Assembly: GCA_003427395.1 (NCBI GenBank)
Contig: BFEA01000020.1
Span: 963,233 to 983,578 of the forward strand
Source: Chara braunii
Taxonomy: Eukaryota; Streptophyta; Charophyceae; Charales; Characeae
Direction: 5' to 3'
Length of the DNA: 20,346 nucleotides
Shown: positions 7,071 through 15,723 of the stretch, in pieces
Layout of the letters: every line of letters starts with the position of its first letter
How positions within the stretch are numbered: the stretch's first letter is position 1
Program-made: the position numbers and the translations under genes
The notes under the pieces: model-generated
The model's input: the letters and a program-made list of their open reading frames with translations, nothing else
Told to the model about the DNA's origin: nothing
Databases searched by the model: none

Positions 7071-7536
7071 CTCAGTTGGTAAGGCACTCAAGTGGCATTC
7101 AGGAGGTCTTGGGTTCAATCCCCATTGGCCTCATGCACCTTCCTGGGCAAGCTTGGCGCCCGCCACCTAGAGATATGACGTTGGTCCCCCTGAGTGGCAT
7201 TGAGCAGAGACTGCTGATGTTCATAGGGGGAGGGGATCGGAGGGGAGGCACAGTGACTGGCCCATCGAAGAAGCTCAGTCCTGATGCTACCGGCTGACCC
7301 CTGGCCGGTATCACCCACCTGCTGTAGCAGGTATCGCACCTGCTGGTGGGTGCAGCCCCCGCATGTTCCCTCGTTGGAGGCTTGAGCACGGGTGTGGCTG
7401 CTAAGGGGTTCCCCGTAATCTATAATGACAATAAAAAAGGCCTGAAAGGCCGTCCTGTCCAGATTTGACAGGTAATTGAATTGGTTGGGCTTAAAGAATT
7501 AGCCTTATTTAAAAAAAAAAAGAAAAAAAAAAAAAA
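7067..7536 (+). mobile_element. tRNA-derived SINE, copy 2, with target-site duplication
   Basis: A box GAGCTCAGTTGG (7068-7079), B box GGTTCAATCCC (7112-7122), a body matching copy 1 at 2708-3173, and an A-rich tail (7511-7536) interrupted by G. Flanking 13-base duplications show insertion by target-primed reverse transcription. The 3' hairpins are conserved: GGCCT/AGGCC at 7439-7451 and CCTGTC/GACAGG at 7454-7472, with the second loop differing by one base from copy 1. This copy has the full spacing between A and B boxes and is probably nearer the active form. Minus-strand ORFs of 74-96 codons over both copies are by-products. Confidence 0.9.
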
Positions 7537-7549
7537 GAAAGAGGCGGAG
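7537..7549 (+). repeat. target-site duplication of SINE 2, right
   Basis: GAAAGAGGCGGAG directly follows the A-rich tail. It differs from the left copy by A to G at the tenth base. Confidence 0.85.
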
Positions 7550-7989
7550 TGAAGGGGAAGGTGATAAGCACAGGGAAGAGAGATAAAGAGAAGACGAGCA
7601 AAGAACTGAAAGGGAAAGTACGGAGTGTGGAATGATGATGAGGGCAAAGGACAGGAGAAGAAAAGCTCAAGAGTGAGCTTGTCCTTGATGACAGAGAGGA
7701 CACACATTGTAAGGATGATGTGGCTGAGCATTATCAGCATAACAATTGCCACGGCGGCTGGTATTAAGCATGCCCACCATACACTCCCAACAAATGGCAT
7801 GTTGATTCCAGGCCAAAATGAAGGAAGAACGCTCACCACAGAAGACCAAGCATTCAGTATAGCACCATGGCCACAAAATGGACATAATATATATATGGCG
7901 CTCTTTTAGTTCGTAGTTATGTGACTATATATATGTGACAATATAGTATAGCACCGCGGGGTTGGAGACTTACCTGCTCCCTGCTCCCT
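7550..7989. other. no supported gene; AT-rich inverted-repeat arm near the end
   Basis: Purine-rich DNA continues to about 7690, then balanced sequence. The segment 7888-7945 holds the inverted partner of 6815-6862 and a run of TATATA. Open frames of up to 139 codons cross the SINE tail or low-complexity DNA and show no domain. Confidence 0.4.

Positions 7990-8080
<91 letters not shown>
7990..8080. repeat. (CT)n followed by (CA)n compound microsatellite
   Basis: About 28 CT units (7990-8046) change directly into about 17 CA units (8047-8080). The same CT-to-CA/TG arrangement recurs at 8451-8478 and 8828-8974. Confidence 0.95.
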
Positions 8081-8082
<2 letters not shown>

Positions 8083-8344
8083 GGGATGTGGGCAGCTGGC
8101 GCTCAACCACAATCAACGTGGGCAGCCTTGTGCGTAAGAGGCACAGTGAAAGGGGAGCTGCAAGTAAAATGAAAGGGGTACCCCAAGGACAACCAAAAAA
8201 CTGTCTAATTATAAAATTGCTTTAATATGCTGGACATCTCAAATGCTCTCGTTGTCTGCAAGAGGACAGACTTCTTTGACTCTGAATCTATTCACCTGGG
8301 TGGATTTGGGGCTGTTGTGGGGAAAATCTAAAACACACACAAGC
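8081..8344. other. no supported gene
   Basis: Unique-looking DNA between a compound microsatellite and the first copy of the GTGGCAGTGTATATTTCC repeat. I find no coding or RNA signal. Confidence 0.4.
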
Positions 8345-8450
8345 GTGGCAGTGTATATTTCCATGTTCCAGCGGTAGATTCATTCGATTTCGCTCATCCT
8401 ACCGATGGAAGTAGCATGAGGCCAGCCGCGAGGTTGGAGACTTGCCTGTT

Positions 8451-8478
8451 CTCTCTCTCTCTCACACACACACACACA
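8451..8478. repeat. short (CT)n-(CA)n compound microsatellite
   Basis: Six CT units then about eight CA units. This sits immediately before the first copy of the 114-bp direct repeat. Confidence 0.85.
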
Positions 8479-8592
8479 CCGGGATTTCTTTTCAATGTAT
8501 CTGTCCGGCGCGGTGTATCTTCCTATGTTTTTGCGGAAGATTCGTGGTCATTATGCACATTGGCAGGCTGCTCAGTTGATGCACACATGAAA
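8479..8592 (+). repeat. 114-bp direct repeat, copy 1
   Basis: CCGGGATTTCTTTTCAAT through CACACATGAAA is repeated at 9018-9131, 539 bases downstream, at roughly 88% identity. It contains GTGTATCTTCCTATGTT, a distant relative of the GTATATTTCCATGTT words nearby, so the clusters may descend from one repeat family. Confidence 0.8.
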
Positions 8593-8824
8593 AAAAAAAA
8601 AAAAAGAAGTGTGGCAGTGTATATTTCCATGTTCTGACTGAAGATTCATTCCGATTTTGCTTATCCTACACACACACACACACAGACCAACATTGCCGCG
8701 CTTCACCAAATAAGCAAATTGGGATTGAATCTTCCCCTAGAACATGGAAGTATCCACTGCCACAACATGGAAATATACGCTGCCAGAGACCGAAAATGTG
8801 GCAATGTATATTTCCATGTTCTAG

Positions 8825-8827
<3 letters not shown>

Positions 8828-8904
<77 letters not shown>

Positions 8905-8905
8905 C

Positions 8906-8974
<69 letters not shown>
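8828..8974. repeat. (CT)n then (TG)n compound microsatellite
   Basis: About 36 CT units (8828-8900) and, after TTTTCT, about 34 TG units (8907-8974). The Leu/Ser, Cys/Val and His/Thr translations are repeat artefacts. Confidence 0.95.
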
Positions 8975-8975
<1 letters not shown>

Positions 8976-9017
8976 CGGCGACATTTGCAGCTGACTGGTC
9001 GTTAGTCCATACTCACA

Positions 9018-9131
9018 CCGGGATTTCTTTTCAATATATATGTCCGTTGCGGTGTATCTTCCTATGTTCTTGCGGAAGATTCCTTCTCATTTTGCACATT
9101 GGCAGGCTGCTCAGTTCATGCACACATGAAA
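9018..9131 (+). repeat. 114-bp direct repeat, copy 2
   Basis: Partner of 8479-8592. It is preceded by CTCACA rather than a long CA run. Confidence 0.8.
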
Positions 9132-10572
9132 CTGTTGAATTGCAATCAGACTCGCTCTCATTCACACTTTTTATGCATGTAAACAGTAGCGCAGCAAACT
9201 GGCGACATGCGCCCACTCAAAACTTAGAGATATGACATCCAGATACGAGTTCACTTTCAATTGGCTATGGCGACTCAGCACCCAAACAACTCACTGTTCA
9301 CGTACACCGGATCACCCTGGATATCCCACACGCGGTACTCAGCACTCACACACATACACACACTACACACTAATTCTAGCTATGGCGGCTATGGCCGCAA
9401 CTATCCTATCGCTATGCTACGCTCCTCTCTCGCCCACTTCAGCTCCGGGCTCACTGCAGACCTCCTTGCACAAGTCGCTGTGGCAGCGCTTCCGCATGGC
9501 TCACACAGGAATGAATGAATGGCTGGGCGCTGCCTCTTGATTTATACTTCTGAAACTCGTTGGTCTGCCCTTTCCCATCAGCCCATGGTGCTCACAGTCC
9601 CTTGTGGTACTTGCTGGACTGGACTGGGACTGACTGGACCTTACCGCTGACTGAATGGGGACTCACTGCTAACCTACCGAGGTCGTACTGCAATTGCACT
9701 GCAGTTAGTCCACCACTTGACTCACCACTTGCCCACTTGCCCAGTTGCTGACCTTCTAGAAGGGCTACAGCTAAGACTTCTGGAACTCGCTAAGACTTCT
9801 ATTCGACAGATCTACAGATCGAACCCCTCCTACCTACGGACCTATGACAGCCTACCAACTGTTTACAAATACACAGGTCACAGGTTCAACTCTCGGGGTC
9901 TACTCAGGTACTGTACACAGGTAGGGCAAGGTCTAGGGATCGAGCCCTGGGATCTGCATCTGCTACTGCAAAGAGGTGAAAACCGTTTCAGAATAACAGA
10001 CGTGAGTTCAAATCCAGTGGCGACCACAATAAAATAGTTCTGATTTACAAACTATCCAATGGTGTGCTGATACCTTGGCCGATGCCCGCCCGAATGCGGC
10101 GCATCCCTCATGTTCTGAAACAAACACCGTCAATGTCGCTCGGGCCAGATTGCAATGACTTGCTGTTTTCTGGTGGCATGTAGCCTCTCTCTGTCGAGGC
10201 TGTACTATAGGTAGGACAGATTCATAATTTTGTTTGGCTGAGGGCTAACCGAGAGACCTACCTGTGAGGGAAATTCTTGAGGGACATGTCTGCAAATCCG
10301 GGAAAATACAGGCCCGGTACTAACNTGATTCCCTACAGCTACCCTAACTGTGGATAGCAGGCCCGGGCTACCCCTAGACAGACAGGCCCTATGGGCCTAT
10401 TCTAAATAGACGGTCCTATAGCGTATAGCCGGGTCCGGTAGAGGCCGAGAGGCCGAAACAGAAATGGTACCGGTCGGTCAGTCAGTCCGGTCTAGGTCGT
10501 TGTAGGCTAGAATAGGATGGGCACATCGGTTCAGGGCTTTTGGCAGTTGGTACCGAGTACATCGCTGCTGCG
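9132..10572. other. 1.4 kb without a supported gene
   Basis: Composition is balanced. Palindromic words occur at 9690-9708 (ACTGCAATTGCACTGCAGT). Near 9925-9950 GGGATCGAGCCCTGGG, and near 10000-10028 GTGAGTTCAAATCC followed by GGCGACCAC, look like detached tRNA T-arm or 3'-end fragments, but I cannot fold a complete tRNA. An ambiguous base is present at 10325. Open frames are at most 109 codons and unrecognised. Confidence 0.45.
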
Positions 10573-11051
10573 CTACGCGTGAACCGGAAGTGGTGACGGC
10601 TCAGCGTGGAAGGAGACGGGCATAGCCAGACCTTCGGAGTGCAGGCCATAGCTGGGACCTGCGCTGTACTCTGCCAGCACGCAGGGGCTGACAGAGGTCT
10701 GGGTTATCGAGGTCTGCTGGAGGTGAGAGAGATTGGTGCCCTGCTGGACCCTCCTCCGAAGTGGGGTCCCAGAGGGTTTACGCTGCAGCCATAGCTGCAG
10801 CTTCTTCATCTCAGAGGTCATCTTGTCAGGGTTTGGTGGCGCTGCTGCAGGCTTCCACCTGGGAAGCCTCCCGACACTTCGTCATCATCAGATACTGTGG
10901 CGCTGGTCTTCTTCTCCATCCTCTGAGTGGCGCTTGGCCTCAGAGGCCTGTTTCAGGGTGGCGCTGCCCCCAGGAGGCTGTATTTGGGTGGCGCTTGATG
11001 TTTCAGGGACTCAGGGGGTGTTACGGGTGTTAATCAGGGTTGGAGAGTGAA
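10573..11051. other. GC-rich segment with five GTGGCGCT words
   Basis: GTGGCGCT occurs five times between 10841 and 10996, near TCAGGG and CCTGAG words. It looks like a decayed repeat, possibly part of an old LTR or coding region. Open frames here are up to 105 codons on both strands and have no recognisable motif. Confidence 0.4.
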
Positions 11052-11075
11052 GCGCTGCTCATTTCTGAGCAGCGC
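11052..11075. repeat. perfect 10-bp hairpin
   Basis: GCGCTGCTCA (11052-11061) pairs with TGAGCAGCGC (11066-11075) around TTTC. An AATAAA lies about 45 bases downstream (11120-11125). The pair could mark the end of a transcribed element, but no poly(A) or target duplication confirms it. Confidence 0.6.
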
Positions 11076-12030
11076 ACTGTAGTACTGAAGTTATCCTGAC
11101 AATTCGAGACTGTGAGTATAATAAACAGTGTGATACTGTGTTTGGACTATCATCGTTTCATTGTTCTCTGGATGTGATTTACTCGGCTTTTCTCTATGAC
11201 TGGTTGTGAGGATTGAATGGAGTGAATCACACTTTCAGTGTACCCTGTCATATCGCATGGTCAAGTCTTCCGCTGTGTTGATCTCTCCCTGTGCCGTGTG
11301 ATACTCCTATCCTCTCCCCTTCCTTCTGTGTATGTATGGGCATACCTGGAAGTCTATGTGAGTGAGTGTTGACCTGCAGGCAACGAACAACCAGAATCAT
11401 AACAAGATAATGGCAATGCCTAGGGTGGGCCAGCCCCTGGGCTGCTGCTTCGCCACGGCGGGTTCACATGTTTAGCTTAGAATCTCAGCGGAATGCTGAG
11501 GGCATACCTGTACTTGCAACTCTCCTAGGGGTATTTGATCTCTATTCCAGCTAGACTCTTTTCTTTTTTTTTTTCTTTTTTTTTTCTTGGGACAAATGCT
11601 CCAGTCTATTCGTGGGGAGCAGCACGTGCTGGGAACCGGGCCCAGCATCCCATATAGGATTACACAAGTCATTTAAGATACCGGGGCCATTACCCGGCTT
11701 CGGCTGAGAATCAATCTGAGAACTATTGAGAACTATTGAAGAAATTCAAGAGAATTAAAAAGAGGTTGAAAAACTATGAATGACTACTGACCTCTTTTCA
11801 AATGTTCGGAACCCCTAGACTCCCAAACAAAACTCTCTAAAACTGCCCAACAGTCTTATTCCCTGCCGGGCTCTCCCAGGCCTCACACTCCCACTCGGCT
11901 AGGTTACAGAGCAACACGACTCGCCCCAGCTCCGGCCAGCGTCATCCCAACAGCAACCCTTGGTTGTCCCATGGGATACCCACCCCCTAGACTCAATTGA
12001 AATAGTAGCGTAAGTCCGCTCTTGGCTTTT
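11076..12030. other. about 950 bp without a supported gene
   Basis: Unique-looking DNA with an interrupted T run at 11570-11586. No open frame above 66 codons, no RNA motif and no terminal repeats were found. Confidence 0.45.
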
Positions 12031-12183
12031 GGGTTGATGTTTGAGTTATGGTTCATCTTTTCTCTGCTGTTTGATTTTGTGTCATAATCAAAGTCTGGAG
12101 AAGTCCTGGGTTGATGTTTGAGTTGTGGGTCATTTTTCTCTGTTTTTTTAGTTTATCTCATTTGCAGAACCTGGAGGAGTCCA
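12031..12183 (+). repeat. 77-bp tandem duplication
   Basis: GGGTTGATGTTTGAGTTATG at 12031 recurs at 12108 as GGGTTGATGTTTGAGTTGTG. Each copy ends in CTGGAG(A/G)AGTCC, giving two imperfect units of about 77 bases. Confidence 0.75.
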
Positions 12184-12232
12184 GTCTGGTACTTGCTGTT
12201 CAAGTCAATGCACACCACCCAGAGTAGTCACG

Positions 12233-12725
12233 CCAACGGTCGGCCCCTGGATTGGTCGGGGGCGACCAGCCAACCGTCGAACTGGTCGGCACCTACAGGT
12301 CGGGGGTCGGTCGGCACCCCGCAAAAAAACATTTTTTTTTCTTTTCATTTTTTTTGGGTCCAGAACCCTGAAGAACCTTATCAACACCCCCATAGCCCAC
12401 CCCAGCACCCCCATACACCCCCCCAACACCTCCTTACCGCCCCCTAACACCCTCGTAACCCCCCCAAACCCATTACAACTCCCCTAACCCCCCCCTATAC
12501 CTCCCCCTATAACCCCCGTGTACCTCCCCCTATAACCTCCACCACCCCCCAAAAAAAACGTTGCGGATTTGGGCTGCTCTCCTCAAGCTGCACACGACCA
12601 TGTAATCAGGAAAAATAAAATAAAATTGCAAGGCAGTCTGCCGACCGCTGACGGGTCCACCCACGGGTCGGCCCGATTGGTAGGTGCGCCTACCGCCTAC
12701 AGTAGGCGTCGGCGGTGCGCCAAAA
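12233..12725. mobile_element. possible non-autonomous DNA element with GTCGG-rich ends and C-rich core
   Basis: The left end (12233-12325) is full of GGTCGG and CGACC words. The right end (12635-12720) has CCGACC, GGTCGGCC and an internal palindrome CGCCTACAGTAGGCG. Between them lie GCAAAAAAACATTTTT, a C-rich core of CCCCCTATAAC-like units (12370-12550), and AAAAAACGTTGCGG. The two ends look loosely inverted relative to each other. Organisation resembles the GTCCGG elements at 14182 and 17345. I could not find a convincing target-site duplication, so element borders are uncertain. Confidence 0.4.
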
Positions 12726-12810
12726 CTACCCTGCCGCCACCACTGTTGTTTGTGTCCTCAGGCATAGTGTGAGCGGTTTGTGAACTTTATTTCATTGTTT
12801 TAATTTGAAG

Positions 12811-12856
12811 TTTGAACCATTTCTCGACTCATGCATGTCATCCTTGAACAGGGGCC

Positions 12857-12887
<31 letters not shown>

Positions 12888-12907
12888 TAACGGAGTTTCC
12901 CAAGGAC
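12811..12907 (-). ncRNA. U6: U6 snRNA-like copy 1, probably a pseudogene
   Basis: Read on the minus strand, this matches plant U6 closely from AAATTGGAACGATACAGAGA through AGATTAGCATGGCCCCTG, CAAGGATGACA and CGAGAAATGG. The ACAGAGA box that pairs with the 5' splice site is intact. The 5' stem-loop is changed (GTCCTTGGGAAACTCCG instead of a stable hairpin), and CTGCGC has become CTGTTC. There is no TTTT terminator after GGTTCAAAC, and no TATA box or upstream sequence element stands out upstream. I therefore favour a pseudogene over a functional Pol III gene. Known U6 acts in the spliceosome with U4, U5 and U2. Confidence 0.8.
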
Positions 12908-13063
12908 GGAGTGAGCAGTTGTTACTCTGTAGATGAGTGCATTGGCGGATTTCTCTAACCTGAGTAGGTGTGTGCGTTTGCAGATTGCTGTTTTCTGCAT
13001 TGCCGTGTCTTCTGCATCAGTGTTTTATCCACACAACATCCAACAGCTGGCATCTCTCTCCTC

Positions 13064-13330
13064 AACACTTCCATAGAGATCGTAGCGTGGTGTTTTCGGG
13101 GCACGAGAAAGAAGAGGAAACTGACAGGGAAAGTGATTGCAATTGTTCAGCAGAAGCTAAAACGACAGATACTGTTGATGCTGATAAGAGTCCGACTTTA
13201 TTTTTCCCCCCACTCTCCATTGAGCATCTAATGACAGGAGAACATATCTTTTACAGGTCCTTTTGACAGCGTCGGAGGCAGAGAGACTTGTGGAGGGGCT
13301 TTGCACGTATGGCATTGATGAGGTCCGTTC
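13064..13330 (+). CDS. possible short exons, unrecognised gene
   Basis: Two stretches read like ordinary protein. HRDRSVVFSGHEKEEETDR through TTDTVDADK is at about 13073-13188. LLTASEAERLVEGLCTYGIDE (13261-13323, read in two parts here: LLTASEAERL and VEGLCTYGIDE) follows TTTTACAG, a good 3' splice site. A GT at 13189 could open an intron of about 70 bases, but the phase does not join cleanly, so the exon pair may be wrong or broken. The second stretch faintly recalls the start of a plant Myb/TRF-like helix (EVxKLVxGVxxYG), but the key Trp residues are absent. I do not assign a function. Confidence 0.2.
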
Positions 13331-13521
13331 GACTTAATCATGCATTGCATTCTCATCTTATGTTGGTGCCTGCTGTGGGAGGTTCCTGGTGTTAGAACTT
13401 GTCCCGTTGGATGTCCCATCGGATGTCCCAGTGGATTGTCAAGGAGGTCCATCATGGATGTCGGAGTGTTTGCGTTGGGACGTTGTTGGTCTACGAAACC
13501 TTAGTTGTCCGTGGGGGGGGG

Positions 13522-13524
<3 letters not shown>

Positions 13525-13574
<50 letters not shown>
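13525..13574 (+). repeat. 50-base uninterrupted G run
   Basis: Fifty consecutive G residues follow GGGGGGGGGACC and run directly into (AG)n. Such a tract would form G-quadruplex structures and is hard to replicate, sequence and assemble, so its true length may differ. The Pro-rich minus-strand ORFs across it are artefacts. Confidence 0.9.

Positions 13575-13612
<38 letters not shown>
13574..13612 (+). repeat. (GA)n microsatellite
   Basis: About 19 GA units directly adjoin the G run. Confidence 0.9.
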
Positions 13613-13616
<4 letters not shown>

Positions 13617-13888
13617 AGCTTTGAATGTGTGCATGGGAGGGCGCTTGTTTGAACAAGCCACATCCTTTGGAACTAAGTTGTGGGGAGCAAAGTGAAGAAG
13701 AAGACAGAGGATGGGTGGTGTTGGAGGCACACTCTGAGAATGGAGGAGGAGGAAGAGAAGGACGGGCAGAAGATTGAGTTATTTGGGAGGGAAGTGGGCA
13801 TGTGACTGTGCCACATGGTGGCATATCAGGCAAGGGGGCATAAGGAGGCAAGGAGGAAGAAGAAGACAAAAATATTGTCTGGGAGGAT

Positions 13889-14002
13889 ATGGGTGGGGCA
13901 GTCGTCGGGAAGGACACGGCCAAGGCCATCGAGGAATATTTAAGAAAAATCATAAATGAGGAAGTACATGATGCCAAGTCGGCAACAATAATAACGAAAT
14001 AA
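13889..14002 (+). CDS. possible last exon or small ORF (37 aa)
   Basis: From Met13889 the frame reads MGGAVVGKDTAKAIEEYL, then RKIINEEVHDAKSATIITK and a stop at 14000. The frame is open upstream to about 13843 (GGKEEEEDKNIVWED). The composition and amphipathic helix pattern look more like real protein than the surrounding DNA. It could be the 3' exon of the gene suspected at 13064, with the G run inside an intron, or a remnant. No family is recognised. Confidence 0.2.
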   Translation: MGGAVVGKDTAKAIEEYLRKIINEEVHDAKSATIITK

Positions 14003-14172
14003 ATTATCTGCCAACGAGAGTTATAAAAGAGATGAACGAAATGATATTATTATGTGGGAAGGAATCCGAAGGATAGACATATTACGTTGACTGCAGCTCT
14101 CCCACGTTTCAGAGGTTAATCAGTGTGTGGGACTCTGTGTTTCTCATCTTTTGTTGTGGGCACAATTGCAAT

Positions 14173-14181
14173 GGGCATTTG
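14173..14181 (+). repeat. 9-bp target-site duplication, left
   Basis: GGGCATTTG, repeated exactly at 15049-15057 on the far side of the element. Confidence 0.75.
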
Positions 14182-14674
14182 CATGGTAACCCCGGACCCG
14201 GACACCAGACACTTCCGGACTGTCTTCCGGACCAGTGTCTGGACCGGTCCGGACTGTCTGGTGATCCGGACATTACCGGACACCGGACAGTCCAGACCGG
14301 TCCCCGGGGTGCAAAAATGTCCGGACCCAAAAAAAAGAAAGAAAAAAAAAAAACGGAGGTGGGGGGGAGGTTGGGTGGGGGTGTTGGCAGGCACTTACCT
14401 GCTCTGCACTCTGTAGTTCAGGCAGCAGAGCACGTGTCTTGCAGCAAATCAACCAGGACATTTAACTAGCAGACATGCAGAGTTGCAAACAGTGCAAAGC
14501 AGGCACAAGACTAAAGAAACAGAGATTTTTTTTTTGAAAAAAGTATGATTAAACTTTAAACTTTGAACTTCGGATTTAGTAATTTAAGTTCATAACTTCA
14601 TATATAACTTAAAAGTTTGAACTTTGCAGTTCAATTCAGAACCTCAGAGTCTTCAGACTGGCAGCACTGTCAGT

Positions 14675-14738
<64 letters not shown>

Positions 14739-15048
14739 CCCAACGGGCAGCAGCGGGTGCCACGTCGAAACGGCCGCTTTGAAATTGCTCGGGCCTGTGC
14801 GAAACCCGCCACCTCAAAAACCTGCAGTGTCTTGTGTCTGGACCTCTAGGCCATGTCCGGTGGGGTGAAAGGACACTTAAAAATCACCCCGTTATTTTTC
14901 GAGGGGCGGCTAGGACCCGACAAACGTCCTGGGCCGCCCCATTTTTTATTTTTATTTTTTGCCCCAGGGGCCTCCATCCGGACATGGGGACCGGACACCG
15001 GACGCCGGACTGTCTGGAACCCAGTCCGGACGTCCGGGCGGTTACCAA
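14182..15048. mobile_element. Mutator-like non-autonomous element (MULE-MITE type)
   Basis: The outer ends are inverted: TGGTAACC at 14184 and GGTTACCA ending at 15047. Behind each lies a GC-rich, self-complementary terminal region built from CCGGAC/GTCCGG words (about 14191-14332 and 14850-15040). A 9-base exact direct duplication (GGGCATTTG) flanks the element, the length typical of Mutator-superfamily transposons. The interior holds no transposase. It has an A-rich run, an AT-rich patch (14520-14640) and a (CT)n tract. It would depend on a transposase supplied elsewhere. The two ends differ enough that the element is probably old. Confidence 0.65.
14676..14736. repeat. (CT)n microsatellite inside the MULE-like element
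   Basis: About 30 CT units ending in CCCCC. Confidence 0.95.
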
Positions 15049-15057
15049 GGGCATTTG
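15049..15057 (+). repeat. 9-bp target-site duplication, right
   Basis: GGGCATTTG, identical to the copy at 14173-14181. Confidence 0.75.
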
Positions 15058-15622
15058 TTACCCGGTTTCTAACTTCAGGAGACCGAGGCTGTTTGCTTTG
15101 TGCTTTTATGGGCTAAGTTTTGGCGCCTTGGTCCAAGGAATTCTCTCGTCAACTATTCTGAGAAACAGTTTCTCTTCCTGTTTTGAGTCTACTTTTTTTT
15201 TTTTTTTGACGAACAGTTTGTTTCCTTATTTTAACAGACAAGTGGTTTGGGGTTTGGTTATTGGGCTTGCTTTTTTAGAAAACCTTGGGGGCCTTTGGAG
15301 GAAAGTGCTGGCAAGGGGGGGAAGGACACTGCGGAGGGAGGGGTGTTGGGGGAGGAGGAGGGGTGATGGTGGGGGTCAAGGGCTGTGCAAGCTGGGCAAT
15401 ACGGATGGTTGAGTATGGATGGGGAGGAGGATGCACTGGGCAATGTGGGTGGAGGGTCATGGTTGCTTGCATATTTTAACAGGTTGGAAGTGTGTGGTGG
15501 CTTCAACAACGTGAATGGATTGACAAGCTGAACATACAAGTAAGCAAGTTCGGATATGATCTCCATGTGTTGCACTGATAATATCATCAGAATGAGTAGT
15601 TGTTGTCGTTGTCGTTGTTTTT
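15058..15622. other. no supported gene; G-rich patch
   Basis: Balanced DNA with a T run near 15192-15207 and a G-rich patch at 15295-15455 (GGGGAGG words) that opens Gly- or Pro-rich frames. No domain is recognisable. Confidence 0.45.
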
Positions 15623-15723
15623 AATTTGGACCATTTCTTGATCTATGCATGTCATCCTTGCGCAGGGGCCATGCTAAACCTCTTCTCTGTATCATTCCAA
15701 TTTTCACGGACGTCCCGAAGTAC
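15623..15723 (-). ncRNA. U6: U6 snRNA-like copy 2, probably a pseudogene
   Basis: On the minus strand this begins GTACTTCGGGACGTCCGTG and continues AAAATTGGAATGATACAGAG. It contains CATGGCCCCTGCGCAAGG, ATGACATGCAT and AAGAAATGGTCCAAATT. It is nearer to plant U6 than copy 1 at both ends, keeping CTTCGGGA in the 5' hairpin and the CTGCGCAAGG internal segment. However, it has a 3-base insertion between ACAGAGA and AGC (GAAGAGGTTTAGC for GAAGATTAGC), in the part that pairs with U4/U2. AAATT is followed by AAAAAC, not TTTT, and no TATA box is seen at the expected upstream distance. A retropseudogene is the most likely state. Confidence 0.8.

Larger units (their letters stand above)
8345..8822. repeat. 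cluster of four copies of a GTGGCAGTGTATATTTCC repeat, both orientations
   Basis: Plus copies start at 8345, 8611 and 8798, each reading GTGGCA(G/A)TGTATATTTCC then ATGTTC. Minus copies lie at 8712-8764 and 8764-8785. The copies at 8345 and 8611 continue similarly for another 35 bases (GATTCATTC..GATTT..GCT..TCCTAC). The 8611-8662 and 8712-8764 copies form an imperfect hairpin of about 52 bp. This is probably a small interspersed repeat associated with the CT/CA tracts. Confidence 0.7.

Noticed and set aside
8703-9235. His/Thr, Cys/Val and Leu/Ser ORFs
   Set aside because: Pure dinucleotide-repeat translations.
9925-10030. Possible tRNA with GTGAGTTCAAATCC and GGCGACCAC
   Set aside because: T-stem pairing fails and no D-arm or acceptor partner is found upstream.
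12370-12550. Telomeric repeat tract
   Set aside because: C-rich units such as CCCCCTATAAC are irregular. No run of the plant CCCTAAA repeat is present.
13491-13977. Pro/Ser-rich minus-strand ORFs
   Set aside because: Built on the G50 and GA tracts; the rest is low complexity.
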